Shown in pieces: positions 1 to 8,977 of a stretch of 64,000 nucleotides of DNA (the stretch's first letter is position 1; every line of letters starts with the position of its first letter). Made by a program: the position numbers and the translations under genes. Location: assembly GCA_016125215.1 (NCBI GenBank), contig WGMF01000016.1:1-64000 (forward strand). Direction: 5' to 3'. The notes under the pieces were generated by a model that was not told the origin of the DNA, did no database searches, and saw only the letters and a list, made by a program, of their open reading frames with translations. Source of the DNA: Phycisphaera sp. (lineage in GTDB: Bacteria > Planctomycetota > Phycisphaerae > Phycisphaerales > Phycisphaeraceae).

Positions 1-18
1 GAACGCCATCAACTTAAG
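1..18 (+). repeat. Left terminal inverted repeat of the insertion sequence
   Basis: It begins GAACGCCATCAACTT and is the reverse complement of the right end. It overlaps the transposase stop codon (TAA on the minus strand at 14-16). It may extend to the left of the window. Confidence 0.85.
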
Positions 19-1378
19 CGGCAACGCTTGTGATTTCAAGGTGTTTGCGTAGTTGGTCGCGGGGTTGGGTCATGTAGCTGTAGCGGTCTTTCCTTCGTTT
101 GACCACACGCGGTTCGTGTCTACCGGGTCTGTGCGGGTTGACGGTCAGCGTCAACGTCGCGGTGATCGGCGGGCCGTGGTGGCGTAGGGCGTCGAGGGTA
201 TCGATGAAGCTGATGCGGTCCACCGCTACGCCCTGGCGCTGGGCGGCGTCGAGCATCAGCAGGCGCACCTGGTTGTAGACGATCAGGAACATCCACAGTT
301 CCTTGGCCACGCCGTCGGTCGTCCGGCTGCGCAGCACGTCCATCCTCATCGTCTGTTTGAGGTGACGCAGGTTGGTCTCGATCTGCCAACGGGTCTGGTA
401 GAGTTGGGCCAGTTCCTCTTTGGAACCCTTCCGGGGGTCGGTGAGGGTGGTGACGAGGGTGACTTGCCGTGTGCGGTAGCCCGGTCGTGTGACACGGTAA
501 CGCAGCTCGCGCAGGGTGAGCGTGTCGGGCAACCGTGCGTAGTCCCGCTCACTCATCCAACCGGGCCGACGGGAGGGCTTGACGTATTCGACGATCTGGT
601 CGTCGTGGCCCAGCGTGCGGACCCACCGGCTCGTGGGCACACCCTTGCGTTGGCTCTTGCGGCATTGACGGCGGTGCCGACGACGCGGGCCGAAGTCCAC
701 GATCTGCCGCTGGTGGACGCGGAACAATCCGTGCAGTTTCTGCTGGATAAGCAGGGCCAGATGCGCGAAGGAGCCAAACGCGCGGTCGCCCACGAGCACG
801 TCGCCCTCGCCCATCTGTGCGTGCAACGCCGAGGCGTGCGCCAGGTCGTGCGTGTTCCATGGCGCGGAGATGAAGTCGCAGATCAACCCCGTCGCCGCGT
901 CGAAGAGCCACAGCACGTGCATCACAGGAAAGCCCACGCCCGGAAGTTGTCGGCCCGGTTGACCGTAGGCTTGTTGCAACCCGGGCGTGTCGGGCATCGA
1001 TAAGCCACTGCCGTCGATGTGCAGCACACGTCGGCCCTTCCATCGTCCGAACGACCCGACGTGTTCACACGCCCGGGCCGTCAACGCCGACGCGACATGG
1101 CCGAGCACATCGACGGGCAGGTTCATCCTGGCGGCGCAGTAGGCCTGCGTGCTCATGAGCGTGTCGCCGAGCATGCGCAGCGTCCGACACGACACGTTGC
1201 CGTGCATCACCTGCAACGCAAACAACCGCAGCAGCAGCACCGGCCCCAGCACCCGCTCACGCCAGTGGACGCCACGCAGGTATCCCGCCGTTGCGCACGC
1301 CGACTCGACGAGTGAGGGTGTGATGAACGAAGCCTGCTGCGACTTGATCCGCCCGAGCGTTACCGCGATACTGGCCAT
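14..1378 (-). CDS. IS4 family transposase
   Basis: A DDE transposase of 454 residues that would cut and join the ends of its own element. The RNase H-like catalytic triad can be placed at D122 (in HIDGSG), D198 (in VGDRAF) and E334. E334 lies in the classic IS4 signature Y-(2)-R-(3)-E-(6)-K, seen here as Y327, R330, E334 and K341. The chosen ATG has AGGAGG six bases upstream; an in-frame upstream extension of 22 residues is possible but lacks such a site. The region between D122 and E334 is long, as expected for the beta-strand insertion of IS4 enzymes. The frame is intact, so the element may be active. Confidence 0.93.
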   Translation of the reverse strand: MASIAVTLGRIKSQQASFITPSLVESACATAGYLRGVHWRERVLGPVLLLRLFALQVMHGNVSCRTLRMLGDTLMSTQAYCAARMNLPVDVLGHVASALTARACEHVGSFGRWKGRRVLHIDGSGLSMPDTPGLQQAYGQPGRQLPGVGFPVMHVLWLFDAATGLICDFISAPWNTHDLAHASALHAQMGEGDVLVGDRAFGSFAHLALLIQQKLHGLFRVHQRQIVDFGPRRRHRRQCRKSQRKGVPTSRWVRTLGHDDQIVEYVKPSRRPGWMSERDYARLPDTLTLRELRYRVTRPGYRTRQVTLVTTLTDPRKGSKEELAQLYQTRWQIETNLRHLKQTMRMDVLRSRTTDGVAKELWMFLIVYNQVRLLMLDAAQRQGVAVDRISFIDTLDALRHHGPPITATLTLTVNPHRPGRHEPRVVKRRKDRYSYMTQPRDQLRKHLEITSVAA

Positions 1379-1489
1379 CCTTGGCCTCCTGTGGTGAGGT
1401 TGTTGAAGCACCACCATCATCACAGGAGGTCTTATTCTGCGCAACCACGCCTAACGCGCGCTGTGGCGCGGAGTTATGAGAGGGTGAGT

Positions 1490-1507
1490 CTAAAGTTGAT
1501 GGCGTTC
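1490..1507 (-). repeat. Right terminal inverted repeat of the insertion sequence
   Basis: Reverse complement of bases 1-18 with one mismatch; the outer 15 bases match perfectly. It lies about 110 bp upstream of the transposase start, leaving room for a promoter. Confidence 0.85.
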
Positions 1508-1518
1508 GTTCCAGGAAC

Positions 1519-1917
1519 CTATTTGATATTGAAGAGTTTGGCGGCGTTGCGCCACATGATCTTTTCCAGGCTCTGCGGTTTGAGGTCCAGGTCGTTCATG
1601 AACTTGATGTACGAGTCCATTTTGCAGATGGGCCAGTCGGTGCCGTAGAGCAGGTAGTCCGGCTCGCCGGCGTAGGTGATCATCTCACGCACCTGCTCGA
1701 GCATGAAGTGTTCAAATTTTTCCTGGAACGACCCGAGCACGAGGCCCGAGACGTCGGCGAAGGCGTTTTCGTTCTTGTACACGACCTCCATGCAGTCACG
1801 GATCCACGGGTTGCCAATGTGGCAGATCACAAACTTCACGTTGGGGTGATCGACCGCGACCTCGTCCATGTTCAGCGGGTGTGAGTAACGGACCTTGCCG
1901 GTCGGCGCGTAGGTGTC
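1519..1917 (-). pseudogene. Amidohydrolase family protein, 3' remnant
   Basis: About 130 codons match the C-terminal third of TIM-barrel amidohydrolases (Amidohydro_2 type). Visible motifs are CHIGNPWIRD, with a probable metal or active-site histidine, and LLYGTDWP, with the conserved late aspartate, followed by a final segment ending RNAAKLFNIK. The N-terminal metal-binding part is missing. The frame continues upstream to 2145 but that stretch is repeat-derived and unlike the family. A palindrome at 1930-1952 marks the breakpoint. The remnant cannot form a complete barrel, so it is called a pseudogene. The insertion sequence starts 11 bp past its stop codon. Confidence 0.75.
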
Positions 1918-1929
1918 GCCGGCGGGTGG

Positions 1930-1952
1930 CACTGGCGGCTTGTCCGCCAGTG
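1930..1952. repeat. REP-like palindrome at a gene breakpoint
   Basis: A perfect 9-bp stem (CACTGGCGG / CCGCCAGTG) with a 5-nt loop. It sits exactly where homology of the amidohydrolase remnant ends. The form resembles short palindromic elements dispersed in planctomycete genomes; I infer this from memory and see only one copy in this window. Confidence 0.55.
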
Positions 1953-1968
1953 GGGTAATAAACGGTGT

Positions 1969-2004
1969 CGGATACCGAACTTCACCCGGATACCGCACCT
2001 CACC
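1969..2004. repeat. Two tandem 18-bp units in non-coding debris
   Basis: The unit CGGATACCGAACTTCACC is followed at once by CGGATACCGCACCTCACC, with two differences. The surrounding 1953-2175 stretch shows no recognisable gene and appears to be decayed or rearranged DNA between the amidohydrolase remnant and the next gene. Confidence 0.6.
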
Positions 2005-2175
2005 CCGCAGCTCACCTTTATTGCCTGCTTTGTCACTCGCACACTGCGGCCTCCGCGGCCACGCTGTGTGGCACCCATTGATTATGCGGCCCGCTCGCTT
2101 ACAGCAGCCCGGCGTGGTGTTGATCCTGCTTGTTTTCTTCCCCACCTTATCTTCCTCACTGAATCCCGAGTCCTG

Positions 2176-3027
2176 TTATGGGGTTTCTTTGGGACTCTCC
2201 GCGTCGGGGTTGATCGTCTCGAGACCCGTGATTTTCAGGAACGCGGTCTCCGCGATGCCCGAGTTGCGGGCGCCGTTACTCTTGCGGATGCGCTCCTGTG
2301 TGAAGCCTAGGTAAAGCTCTCCCTGGTCGGTGATATCGATGCTCATCATCCAGGGGTAATCCACGCCCATCTCACGGGAAGAAAACTCGAAGAGGTATTT
2401 GCCGCTGATCGTCCAGACCATGATGTCCCGGCAGTTGGCGTCCACGATGAATACAAGGTCCTTCCAGCGACAGGCGTTTTTCAGGAAACAGATCTTGCCG
2501 GGGTCCTTGTCGGTGCCCAGCGAAGCCACGTCCTCGCCGGCGGCGTTCTTGATCTGCAGGTGATAGAACGGGTCTTTCTCGACATAGCCGACCATATCGC
2601 CGAGCTTTCGGCTGCTCATGTGCCGCATGAAGTTGGGGAAGTTTTCCGCGGGCTGCCAGGTCGATTCCTTGGGGTCGTACGCCATCACGCCGTGTGTCCC
2701 GAAGCTCTCGTCGTGGGTCAGTTTGCCCTTGTCTTGCTTGGGGATGGTCAGCCGATGCAGTTCTTTGCCTATGAGCACCGTCATCTTGTCACCCTCAACG
2801 CTCAGGCTGTTTGGCCCGCTGAACACCGACTGCGAGAGGTAGGGCTTCTCCATCAGGTAATGCGTCACCGTGAGCACCGCGCCGTTCTTGCGGATGACCG
2901 TGCCAAACTCCAGCGGCAAAGAACCCTCCACCAACGATTCGAACGTCGCGGGCTCCTCCGCGTAGATAAAGCTCGTGCCGAGCAGCAGACAGAGAACAAC
3001 AGGCAATACGCGCATCAAACCGGGCAT
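2176..3027 (-). CDS. Exported protein of unknown function
   Basis: 283 residues. The N-terminus (MPGLMRVLPVVLCLLLG) is a typical signal peptide, with probable cleavage near IYAEE, so the protein should be exported. The start is supported by AAGGA seven bases upstream. The mature part is rich in short beta-strand-like segments (for example LVFIVDANCRDIMVW and GELYLGFTQERIR), which suggests a propeller-like or NHL-like fold, but no family motif can be named. Two cysteines flank the segment ICFLKNACRW. It is transcribed in the same direction as the exported protein upstream (3255-4652), about 230 bp away. Confidence 0.7.
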   Translation of the reverse strand: MPGLMRVLPVVLCLLLGTSFIYAEEPATFESLVEGSLPLEFGTVIRKNGAVLTVTHYLMEKPYLSQSVFSGPNSLSVEGDKMTVLIGKELHRLTIPKQDKGKLTHDESFGTHGVMAYDPKESTWQPAENFPNFMRHMSSRKLGDMVGYVEKDPFYHLQIKNAAGEDVASLGTDKDPGKICFLKNACRWKDLVFIVDANCRDIMVWTISGKYLFEFSSREMGVDYPWMMSIDITDQGELYLGFTQERIRKSNGARNSGIAETAFLKITGLETINPDAESPKETP

Positions 3028-3254
3028 GAGGAATTCCTTTTACGTGAGTGTTGCGGGGCGACCGGCAGGGGGCATCTTACCTGACTCATGAAAAATTTGA
3101 TCCCGGGGAGAATCAATAACTTGGGCAGGGGGTAAGGAGGCGCTGAATCTTCGAGGCCCACCACGTGGGTGACGTTGATCGCGCGTGAAAAATTGCTTGG
3201 TAAGGGTAGGCCGCGAAGACTTGGCCACACCTCAACCGGGGCCCGACCTTATTG

Positions 3255-4652
3255 CTACTTGCTATCGAGACTTGCAGTTTCTGGTTGAATGACATCAGGT
3301 TGAATAAAGCCGAGGAACCGCCATGCGCAGGCTCCCCGTGTGGCATACGGACGGAGCAATTTCAGGTTCTCATAGTCTTCGTATCGCGGATCGTTTTTTT
3401 TCATCGGGTTCGCGACAGGTTGTTTGTCCGCGAAGGTGTACGGGTCCGTGGTGATGACGGATTTGTTGCCCGCAAGGTCTGTGATGAGAAATTGAGGTTG
3501 GGTGCCCGGGACCGGTACAGCCCAGTGTTGCTCGCCGAGACGCGGGGCTGTCTGTTTGTTCCATTGAATGCGTCGGACCTTGGCCTCGCCGGCCAACGAC
3601 ACGCACCGCTGGATCACATCAGCCCTTGGCCCGATGACGTAGAAGCGACTGGCCCAGAAGCTCTCGCCCGGTTGCAGGGGCCCCCGGACGATCAGGGCGG
3701 TGACGAAATAATCCCGTTTGTTGGGTTGTTCGGGGTTGCCCGCGTAACCCCCCCGCCAAAGCTGCTCCGCCTCGGGCCATGTGGCATCGACTTCGCGTCC
3801 GACGACCAGACCCAGTGACGGCGAGTCCGGCTTGTCTGAAATGGAGAACAACAGCCAGCCTTGCGATTCGGTGAGCGGTTTGCCTTGCTTGGGCGTTGGA
3901 AACGATCCGGACTGGGGGATGAGTTGACCATTGGCTTGGGCAATCTCGCGTACCGGGAATGTCGTCGCCCGCACGCCACCCCAGGGCACGTTGAAAAAAT
4001 CCAGAACATCCTCGCCCCAGTTATGCACGCCATAGACCACTTCGAGCGTGATCTCGTCGATCACTCGCAAGCGGGTTGTGTAGAACACCCCCGAGCGAAA
4101 AGGGGTCGGGACGTGAGCCTGCTGCCCCCATGTCATGAGGGTGTAGCTCCGGCGGTCGGGATCGAAACTTTCCGCAACAATGGGGCAGTAGAAGTTCTTG
4201 CTGTGCTTAGGGTCTTTGAGGTAGATGCCGCTGCCGTGGATGTAGTATGGCCAGCCTGATTGCCCGGCGTACCGCTGCCATTTCTGACTGACCGCGACGA
4301 GTTGCCAGACTTCGTCGTTCCACTGCGAGCCTTGATGGACCTGTGGGGGGATGGCCTGCCCAAAGGGGCCGCGGATACTGTAAATCTGTCCGCCCTGACC
4401 GATCCCGATTTCCCAGTTGCCACCCTTGGGCGACAGTCTGGCGTGAAAGACCTCGTGCTCGTCAAGCCCTTGGCCCCATTGAGAATCGGTGGGCTTGAAG
4501 GTCTTGTCGATCTGGATTCCAGTCGCCGGCTCAACAGGAAGACCCTCGGGCAGCCACGAAAAAACCCTTGCGTCATCCACCGGCTGCTGCCCCGCGGCCG
4601 CAACGACGAATGTGCAAACCACCAACAGTATCGATACCGCGATGTGATTCAT
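3255..4652 (-). CDS. Exported protein of unknown function
   Basis: 465 residues starting at MNHIAVSILLVVC, a clear signal peptide ending near AAAGQQP. An in-frame start 20 codons upstream would disrupt it, so the inner ATG was chosen. The mature protein has many aromatic residues and strand-like stretches (GNWEIGIGQGGQIYSIRGPFG, WGEDVLDFFNVPWGGVR), as in large beta-sandwich or carbohydrate-processing domains. No catalytic motif is recognised. Its length, export signal and setting next to another exported protein suggest an envelope or polysaccharide role; this is inference only. Confidence 0.7.
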   Translation of the reverse strand: MNHIAVSILLVVCTFVVAAAGQQPVDDARVFSWLPEGLPVEPATGIQIDKTFKPTDSQWGQGLDEHEVFHARLSPKGGNWEIGIGQGGQIYSIRGPFGQAIPPQVHQGSQWNDEVWQLVAVSQKWQRYAGQSGWPYYIHGSGIYLKDPKHSKNFYCPIVAESFDPDRRSYTLMTWGQQAHVPTPFRSGVFYTTRLRVIDEITLEVVYGVHNWGEDVLDFFNVPWGGVRATTFPVREIAQANGQLIPQSGSFPTPKQGKPLTESQGWLLFSISDKPDSPSLGLVVGREVDATWPEAEQLWRGGYAGNPEQPNKRDYFVTALIVRGPLQPGESFWASRFYVIGPRADVIQRCVSLAGEAKVRRIQWNKQTAPRLGEQHWAVPVPGTQPQFLITDLAGNKSVITTDPYTFADKQPVANPMKKNDPRYEDYENLKLLRPYATRGACAWRFLGFIQPDVIQPETASLDSK

Positions 4653-4959
4653 GGGTGTCCAGAATGATGGGAAGAACAATGGGCGGGATGCAAGCGAACC
4701 TTCTCTTTTCAAAGCGGTCCGGGTATGTCTCGGTCATGGTGATTGGGTCAAGAGACGCTTCAAGCATAATAGAATGCTTCCTCGAACCCAATGACGCCTT
4801 GGCAGCTCGTAGACGATGGGGGATCGCCATCCACGCCGGTGTCAGCCGCAAGGGCGGGTTGGGTTAGGTCCCTCGATGCGCGGACGTGGGACGCCATCGG
4901 GGGTGAGGCGGCCGGTTTGCGGTATCCTGTAGGTTTTTCACGGTACCAAGGACCCACCC
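4653..4959. other. Divergent intergenic region, no gene seen
   Basis: About 300 bp between the exported protein on the minus strand and dapL on the plus strand. It must hold both promoters. AAGGA lies seven bases upstream of the dapL ATG. No convincing RNA, repeat or operator was found. Confidence 0.5.
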
Positions 4960-6207
4960 ATGCCCCGCATCAATGACCACTACCTCAAGCTCCAGGCCGG
5001 TTACCTCTTCCCCGAGATCGGACGAAGGGTCAAGGCGTTCGCCGCGGCCAACCCTCAAACTTCCGGGGGGATCATCAAGCTCGGCATCGGCGACGTCACC
5101 GAACCACTCGCGCCCGTCGTCGTCGAAGCGATGCACTTAGCCATCGATGAATTGAGCAAGCGCGAAACCTTCCGGGGGTACTGCGACGAACAGGGCTACG
5201 ACTTTCTCCGTCACGCGATTGCGGAACACGACTTCCGCGCGCGCGGCTGCGATATCGCTGACGACGAGGTCTTCGTCTCCGACGGCTCGAAGTGCGATAC
5301 GGGCAACATCCTCGACATCCTGGCCCCCGGGAGGGAGAACGTCATTGCCCTCACGGACCCCGTCTATCCCGTCTATGTCGACACCAACGTGATGGGCGGC
5401 CACACCGGCCCCCGCAAGGACAGCGGCGAGTATGAGGGCCTCGTTTACCTGCCGATGACAGCGGAAAACCAGTTCTGCCCACCGCTGCCCGCTCGGAAGG
5501 TGGACGTGATTTACCTCTGCTTCCCCAACAACCCCACCGGCGCAGTGCTGCCGCGCGAGGAACTGGCCAAGTGGGTCGATTACGCACGGGCCAACGATGC
5601 GCTGATCCTCTTCGATGCCGCGTATTGTGCTTTCATCACCGACCCCGCGCTGTCGCGCAGTATTTATGAACTTCCGGGGGCGCGTGACGTGGCCATCGAG
5701 TTCCGCAGCTTCTCCAAGACGGCGGGGTTCACCGGAACGCGATGTGCCTACACCGTCGTGCCCAAGAGCGTCACCGGCTTGAACGCCTCGGGCGAAAAGG
5801 TTCAACTTCACAAACTCTGGAACCGCAGGCACACCACCAAGTTCAACGGCGTGGCCTATGTCGTGCAGCGTGCAGCCGAGGCGGTCTATTCAAGTGAAGG
5901 TCAAAAGCAGGTCCAGGCCACCATCGACTTCTACATGGAAAACGCCCGCATCATCCGCCAGTCCCTCACCGCGCTGGGTATGAAGGTCTTCGGCGGAGAG
6001 CACGCGCCCTACGTCTGGCTCCAGACACCCGCAGGCCTCAAGAGCTGGGCCTTCTTCGACAAGCTTCTCAACGAATGCCACGTCGTCGGCACCCCCGGAA
6101 GCGGTTTCGGGGCATCCGGCGAGGGCTACTTCCGCATCAGCGCGTTCAACTCCCGCGCCAACGTGGAAGAGGCGATGCAACGCATGCGAGACCGGTTAAA
6201 AATTTGA
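4960..6207 (+). CDS. dapL: LL-diaminopimelate aminotransferase
   Basis: 415 residues; a PLP-dependent class I/II aminotransferase that converts tetrahydrodipicolinate directly to LL-diaminopimelate for lysine and peptidoglycan synthesis. Family marks are the N-terminal [17 protein letters not shown], the GIGDVTEPL motif, [17 protein letters not shown] and the PLP-lysine K253 in [10 protein letters not shown]. The length matches DapL (about 410). The gene stands alone, divergent from an exported protein, and is followed by an inverted repeat that begins four bases after its stop codon. The cytoplasmic one-step pathway is usual in Planctomycetota and Chlamydiae. Confidence 0.95.
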   Translation: MPRINDHYLKLQAGYLFPEIGRRVKAFAAANPQTSGGIIKLGIGDVTEPLAPVVVEAMHLAIDELSKRETFRGYCDEQGYDFLRHAIAEHDFRARGCDIADDEVFVSDGSKCDTGNILDILAPGRENVIALTDPVYPVYVDTNVMGGHTGPRKDSGEYEGLVYLPMTAENQFCPPLPARKVDVIYLCFPNNPTGAVLPREELAKWVDYARANDALILFDAAYCAFITDPALSRSIYELPGARDVAIEFRSFSKTAGFTGTRCAYTVVPKSVTGLNASGEKVQLHKLWNRRHTTKFNGVAYVVQRAAEAVYSSEGQKQVQATIDFYMENARIIRQSLTALGMKVFGGEHAPYVWLQTPAGLKSWAFFDKLLNECHVVGTPGSGFGASGEGYFRISAFNSRANVEEAMQRMRDRLKI

Positions 6208-6210
6208 AGG

Positions 6211-6348
6211 TCTCGCGAAGCTCGCGAAGAGCGCGAAGCTTATGCGATACCTGATTCAGATTACTGGAAATGAGGACGCGCCAGCACAATAATCACCGGT
6301 ATTGCCACGAACTTTTTTCCCCTTAGCGTCTTCGCGAGCTTCGCGAGA
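6211..6348. repeat. 20-bp perfect inverted repeat with 9-bp internal period
   Basis: TCTCGCGAAGCTCGCGAAGA at 6211-6230 recurs as its exact reverse complement at 6329-6348. Each arm is itself built from near-identical 9-bp units (TCGCGAAGN). The left arm begins four bases after the dapL stop. The spacer of 98 bp holds no gene. Confidence 0.85.
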
Positions 6349-6362
6349 ATTGCTGCGACAAC

Positions 6363-7709
6363 ATGCAGGATGAAAAGACACAGCGCGACCTACCGCAGGG
6401 CCTGCTGGCGGTGATCGGGTCGATGGTGGGGTTGGGGCCGGTGCGGTTCCCGGTGCGGGGGTTTGCACGGGCGTTTTCCTCGCTGGAACACCCGGTCTAC
6501 CGCTACCTTTGGCCGGCGGCGCTGTGCAGCACGCTGGGCACGTGGATGCAGAACGTAGCCGCGGCCTGGTTGCTCTATGACATGACCAAGTCCGAGGTGC
6601 TCCTGGGCATCGACCAGGCGGTGACGAGCCTGCCGATTGTGCTGCTCCTGCCGTTGTCGGGCGTGCTGGCGGACAAGGTCTCACGTAAGACGCTGCTGGT
6701 GATCTCGAACATCACGATGCTCTGCGCCGCAACATTCTTGAGCGTTTCGACCGCGTGTCACTGGCTCGTGTGGTGGCACATCATCGCGGTCTCGTTCGTG
6801 CAGGGGCTGTCGATGGGGTTGGCCATCCCGTCGATCCAATCGCTTGTCCCGGCCATCGTCGGTGAGAAATACCTCAACAACGCCATCGCGCTCAATGCGA
6901 TCCAGTTCAACCTCTCCCGCGCACTGGGGCCGGCCATCGGCGGGATCATGTACGAGAAAGCCGGTGCCCAGTGGAGCTTTGGCGCTAATGCGCTGTCGTT
7001 TCTGCCGATCCTCGGCGTGCTGTTGTGGCTGCGTGCCCCGGCGGTGAAGAAAAGCGATGACTCGATCATCAAGAGCCTCGCGGGGGGCTTTGCGTATGTG
7101 CGGTCGCGCAGGGACCTGGTCACGATGCTGGCGCTGATCGTGCTCGTGGGCGTGTGCGTCTCGCCGGTGATGACGATGTTGCCCGCGTATGTCTCGGACC
7201 AGGCGGGCGGGCAGGTCTCCGATTACTCGACGCTGCTGAGCTTATTTGGGGCCGGTGCATTGATCGGCGCCGCCATGCTTGCGGCCCGCAGCGACCAGCG
7301 GCCCACGCCTTGGCGCGCACTGCCCATTGCCATGCTCATGAGCCTGTGTCTGATCTCGCTGGGGTATTTCCATCACGAGTGGGTCATCCGCACGATGGTT
7401 TTTGTCACGGGTGTCGCCTTCTCCGGTTCGATGGTTCGTCTGTTCACCGCGATCATCTCCTCCACGCCCGACGCCGTGCGTGGACGGGTCAGCAGCTACC
7501 AGGTTCTGGCCTTTCGTTCGGGCATGCCCATCGGCGCCCTGACGGCAGGATTCGTAGCCAAAGCGATCGGCGTCAACGGCGCATTTATACTCAACGGCTC
7601 GGTGCTCCTCGTGCTCATCGTCTTCGTCGCGCAGGGTGTGCGCCGCCACGAGGTCGAATACCAGCACCGCCCGATCTCAAACGACCATGAGGTGGCCGAT
7701 GGATCGTGA
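6363..7709 (+). CDS. MFS transporter, EntS/DUF894-like exporter
   Basis: 448 residues with a 30-40 residue hydrophilic N-terminus followed by about twelve membrane segments. The motif AGVLADKVSRK-like stretch (LSGVLADKVSRKTLLVIS) after the second segment matches the MFS loop 2-3 motif. The segment HPVYRYLWPAALCSTLGTWMQNVAAAWLLYD is typical of the MFS_3 group that includes enterobactin exporters. It probably exports a small molecule by proton antiport; the substrate is unknown. The 3' end overlaps the next gene by 11 bp, suggesting translational coupling. Confidence 0.85.
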   Translation: MQDEKTQRDLPQGLLAVIGSMVGLGPVRFPVRGFARAFSSLEHPVYRYLWPAALCSTLGTWMQNVAAAWLLYDMTKSEVLLGIDQAVTSLPIVLLLPLSGVLADKVSRKTLLVISNITMLCAATFLSVSTACHWLVWWHIIAVSFVQGLSMGLAIPSIQSLVPAIVGEKYLNNAIALNAIQFNLSRALGPAIGGIMYEKAGAQWSFGANALSFLPILGVLLWLRAPAVKKSDDSIIKSLAGGFAYVRSRRDLVTMLALIVLVGVCVSPVMTMLPAYVSDQAGGQVSDYSTLLSLFGAGALIGAAMLAARSDQRPTPWRALPIAMLMSLCLISLGYFHHEWVIRTMVFVTGVAFSGSMVRLFTAIISSTPDAVRGRVSSYQVLAFRSGMPIGALTAGFVAKAIGVNGAFILNGSVLLVLIVFVAQGVRRHEVEYQHRPISNDHEVADGS

Positions 7710-8175
7710 AGCATTTCCCGACGCGAGCGTCCACGCTTTCTTGTCCAAGTGGCGCACCGCTTCCCTGGCCACGGTCGACGCGCACAATCAACCGCACGCC
7801 GCGAACGTTCAGTATGTCCATGACGAGCATTGGAATCTCTACTTCGTCTCCAACCCCGCGTCGGCCCACAGCCTCCACGTCGAACATCAACCCCAGGTCG
7901 CTCTGACGGTCTACGCCCACACCCACGCCCCCAACCGGATCCACGGCCTGCAGATTCACGGGATATGCCGACGCATCACCGATGAAAGTGAATCCCGCCA
8001 CGCATGGAAACTCTACAGTTCCAAATTTGTCTTCGTAAAACTTCCGGGGGTCCGAAAGATCGTCAAACGCGAGAGCTTCTACGTGGTGACACCCACGTGG
8101 ATGCGCTGGATCGACAACCGCAGGGGCTTCGGGTTCAAGGTCGAGAAGCGGTTAGCCGCGAATAAACGCGAATAA
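7699..8175 (+). CDS. Pyridoxamine 5'-phosphate oxidase-like flavoprotein
   Basis: 158 residues starting inside the last codons of the MFS gene; GAGGTGG precedes the ATG. The segment RTASLATVDAHNQPHAANVQYVHDE and the following strand-rich part resemble the FMN-binding split-barrel family (PNPOx-like). The exact reaction is unknown: members include heme oxygenase-like, F420-dependent and general FMN reductases. The final residues LAANKRE and the stop codon are encoded by the intergenic repeat that begins at 8151, so the tail looks repeat-derived. Confidence 0.75.
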   Translation: MDREAFPDASVHAFLSKWRTASLATVDAHNQPHAANVQYVHDEHWNLYFVSNPASAHSLHVEHQPQVALTVYAHTHAPNRIHGLQIHGICRRITDESESRHAWKLYSSKFVFVKLPGVRKIVKRESFYVVTPTWMRWIDNRRGFGFKVEKRLAANKRE

Positions 8176-8384
8176 GAATCGATGGGAAACGCCAAGGACG
8201 CCAAGGGGCAATAGCGATCGCCCAATTGGATCAGGGTATGCTATTCAAGTGTTATTGATGTGACTGGGTCGGACACAAAACAAATAGTATTGATCATGAC
8301 TCCGCGAATTCCTGTCTTCTCTTGGCGCTCTTGGCGTTTCAACCCGAAATATTCGCGTTCATTCGCGTTCATTCGCGGCTAATG
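8151..8384. repeat. Composite inverted repeat between convergent genes
   Basis: The left arm holds GTTAGCCGCGAATAAACG followed by AAACGCCAAGGACGCCAAGG (8151-8206). The right arm (8320-8384) carries the reverse complement of both modules in mirrored order. Both modules have an internal short period (GCGAATGAAC, 10 bp; CGCCAAGGA, 9 bp). The outer edges lie inside the 3' coding ends of the flanking genes, giving each a similar tail (AANKRE and AANERE). Confidence 0.85.
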
Positions 8385-8955
8385 CCTTCCCCACCGCGTC
8401 CACGATCGCCTCGGGTTCGCTCATGCGGCCGGCGCCCTGGGTGCGGCAGGCCTGCCAGCCGGTCTCGGGGCCGATGCTCGTGTAACCCAGCACGTCGTTA
8501 ACGGTTTTGACGTTGCGCCGCGTGACGGGGTTCTCCCACATCTGGGCGTTCATCGCGGGGACGATGAGCACCGGCGTCATCTTCGGAGAGCGAGGCAGGG
8601 CACAGGCGGTGAGCGTCACAAGGTCGTCACACGTGCCGGCGGCGAGTTTGGCCAATATGTCGGCTGTCGCAGGTGCGATGAGCATTAACTCACACCACCG
8701 AGCTAGTCCAACATGTTGTGAGTCGGGGTGGTCGTCGGCCTGCCACGTGCTCGTGAGCACACTGTGACCGGAGAGGGATTGGAAGGTCAACGGCGTGACG
8801 AAGCGCGTCGCGGACTCGGTCATGATGACACGGACCACACCGCCGGCCTGCACGAGGCGACTGACCACGGTGGCAATCTTGTAACACGCGATGCCGCCCG
8901 TGACAGCGACAAGGACTTTCCGGCCGGCAACGGGGCTTTGCGGTTGAGAGGGCAT
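8359..8955 (-). CDS. coaC: Phosphopantothenoylcysteine decarboxylase
   Basis: 198 residues; an FMN flavoprotein that decarboxylates phosphopantothenoylcysteine in coenzyme A synthesis. Seen are the N-terminal VLVAVTGGIACYK motif, the histidine in QHVGLARW, the LIAPATADILAKLA segment and the diagnostic PAMNAQMW motif. The CoaB (ligase) domain normally fused in bacterial CoaBC is absent, so this is a stand-alone decarboxylase. The start follows rpoZ by 22 bp, a familiar order. The last residues (AANERE) come from the intergenic repeat. The start at MPSQPQS was chosen because the upstream extension overlaps rpoZ. Confidence 0.88.
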   Translation of the reverse strand: MPSQPQSPVAGRKVLVAVTGGIACYKIATVVSRLVQAGGVVRVIMTESATRFVTPLTFQSLSGHSVLTSTWQADDHPDSQHVGLARWCELMLIAPATADILAKLAAGTCDDLVTLTACALPRSPKMTPVLIVPAMNAQMWENPVTRRNVKTVNDVLGYTSIGPETGWQACRTQGAGRMSEPEAIVDAVGKALAANERE

Positions 8956-8977
8956 CTTCCGGGGGAGGGGATGAGGA

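Larger units (their letters stand above)
1..1507 (-). mobile_element. IS4-type insertion sequence, apparently complete
   Basis: A single transposase gene is bracketed by terminal inverted repeats: bases 1-15 are the exact reverse complement of 1493-1507, and the match extends to 17 of 18 bases. The element is about 1.5 kb, as expected for one-gene IS4 elements. The right end lies 11 bp beyond the stop of an amidohydrolase remnant. The left end falls on the first base of the window, so the outer limit and any target-site duplication on that side cannot be seen. Confidence 0.88.

Noticed and set aside
1918-2145. N-terminal part of an intact amidohydrolase
   Set aside because: The frame is open but encodes repeat-derived sequence (RYPGEVRYP) with no family resemblance and lacks the metal-binding motif.
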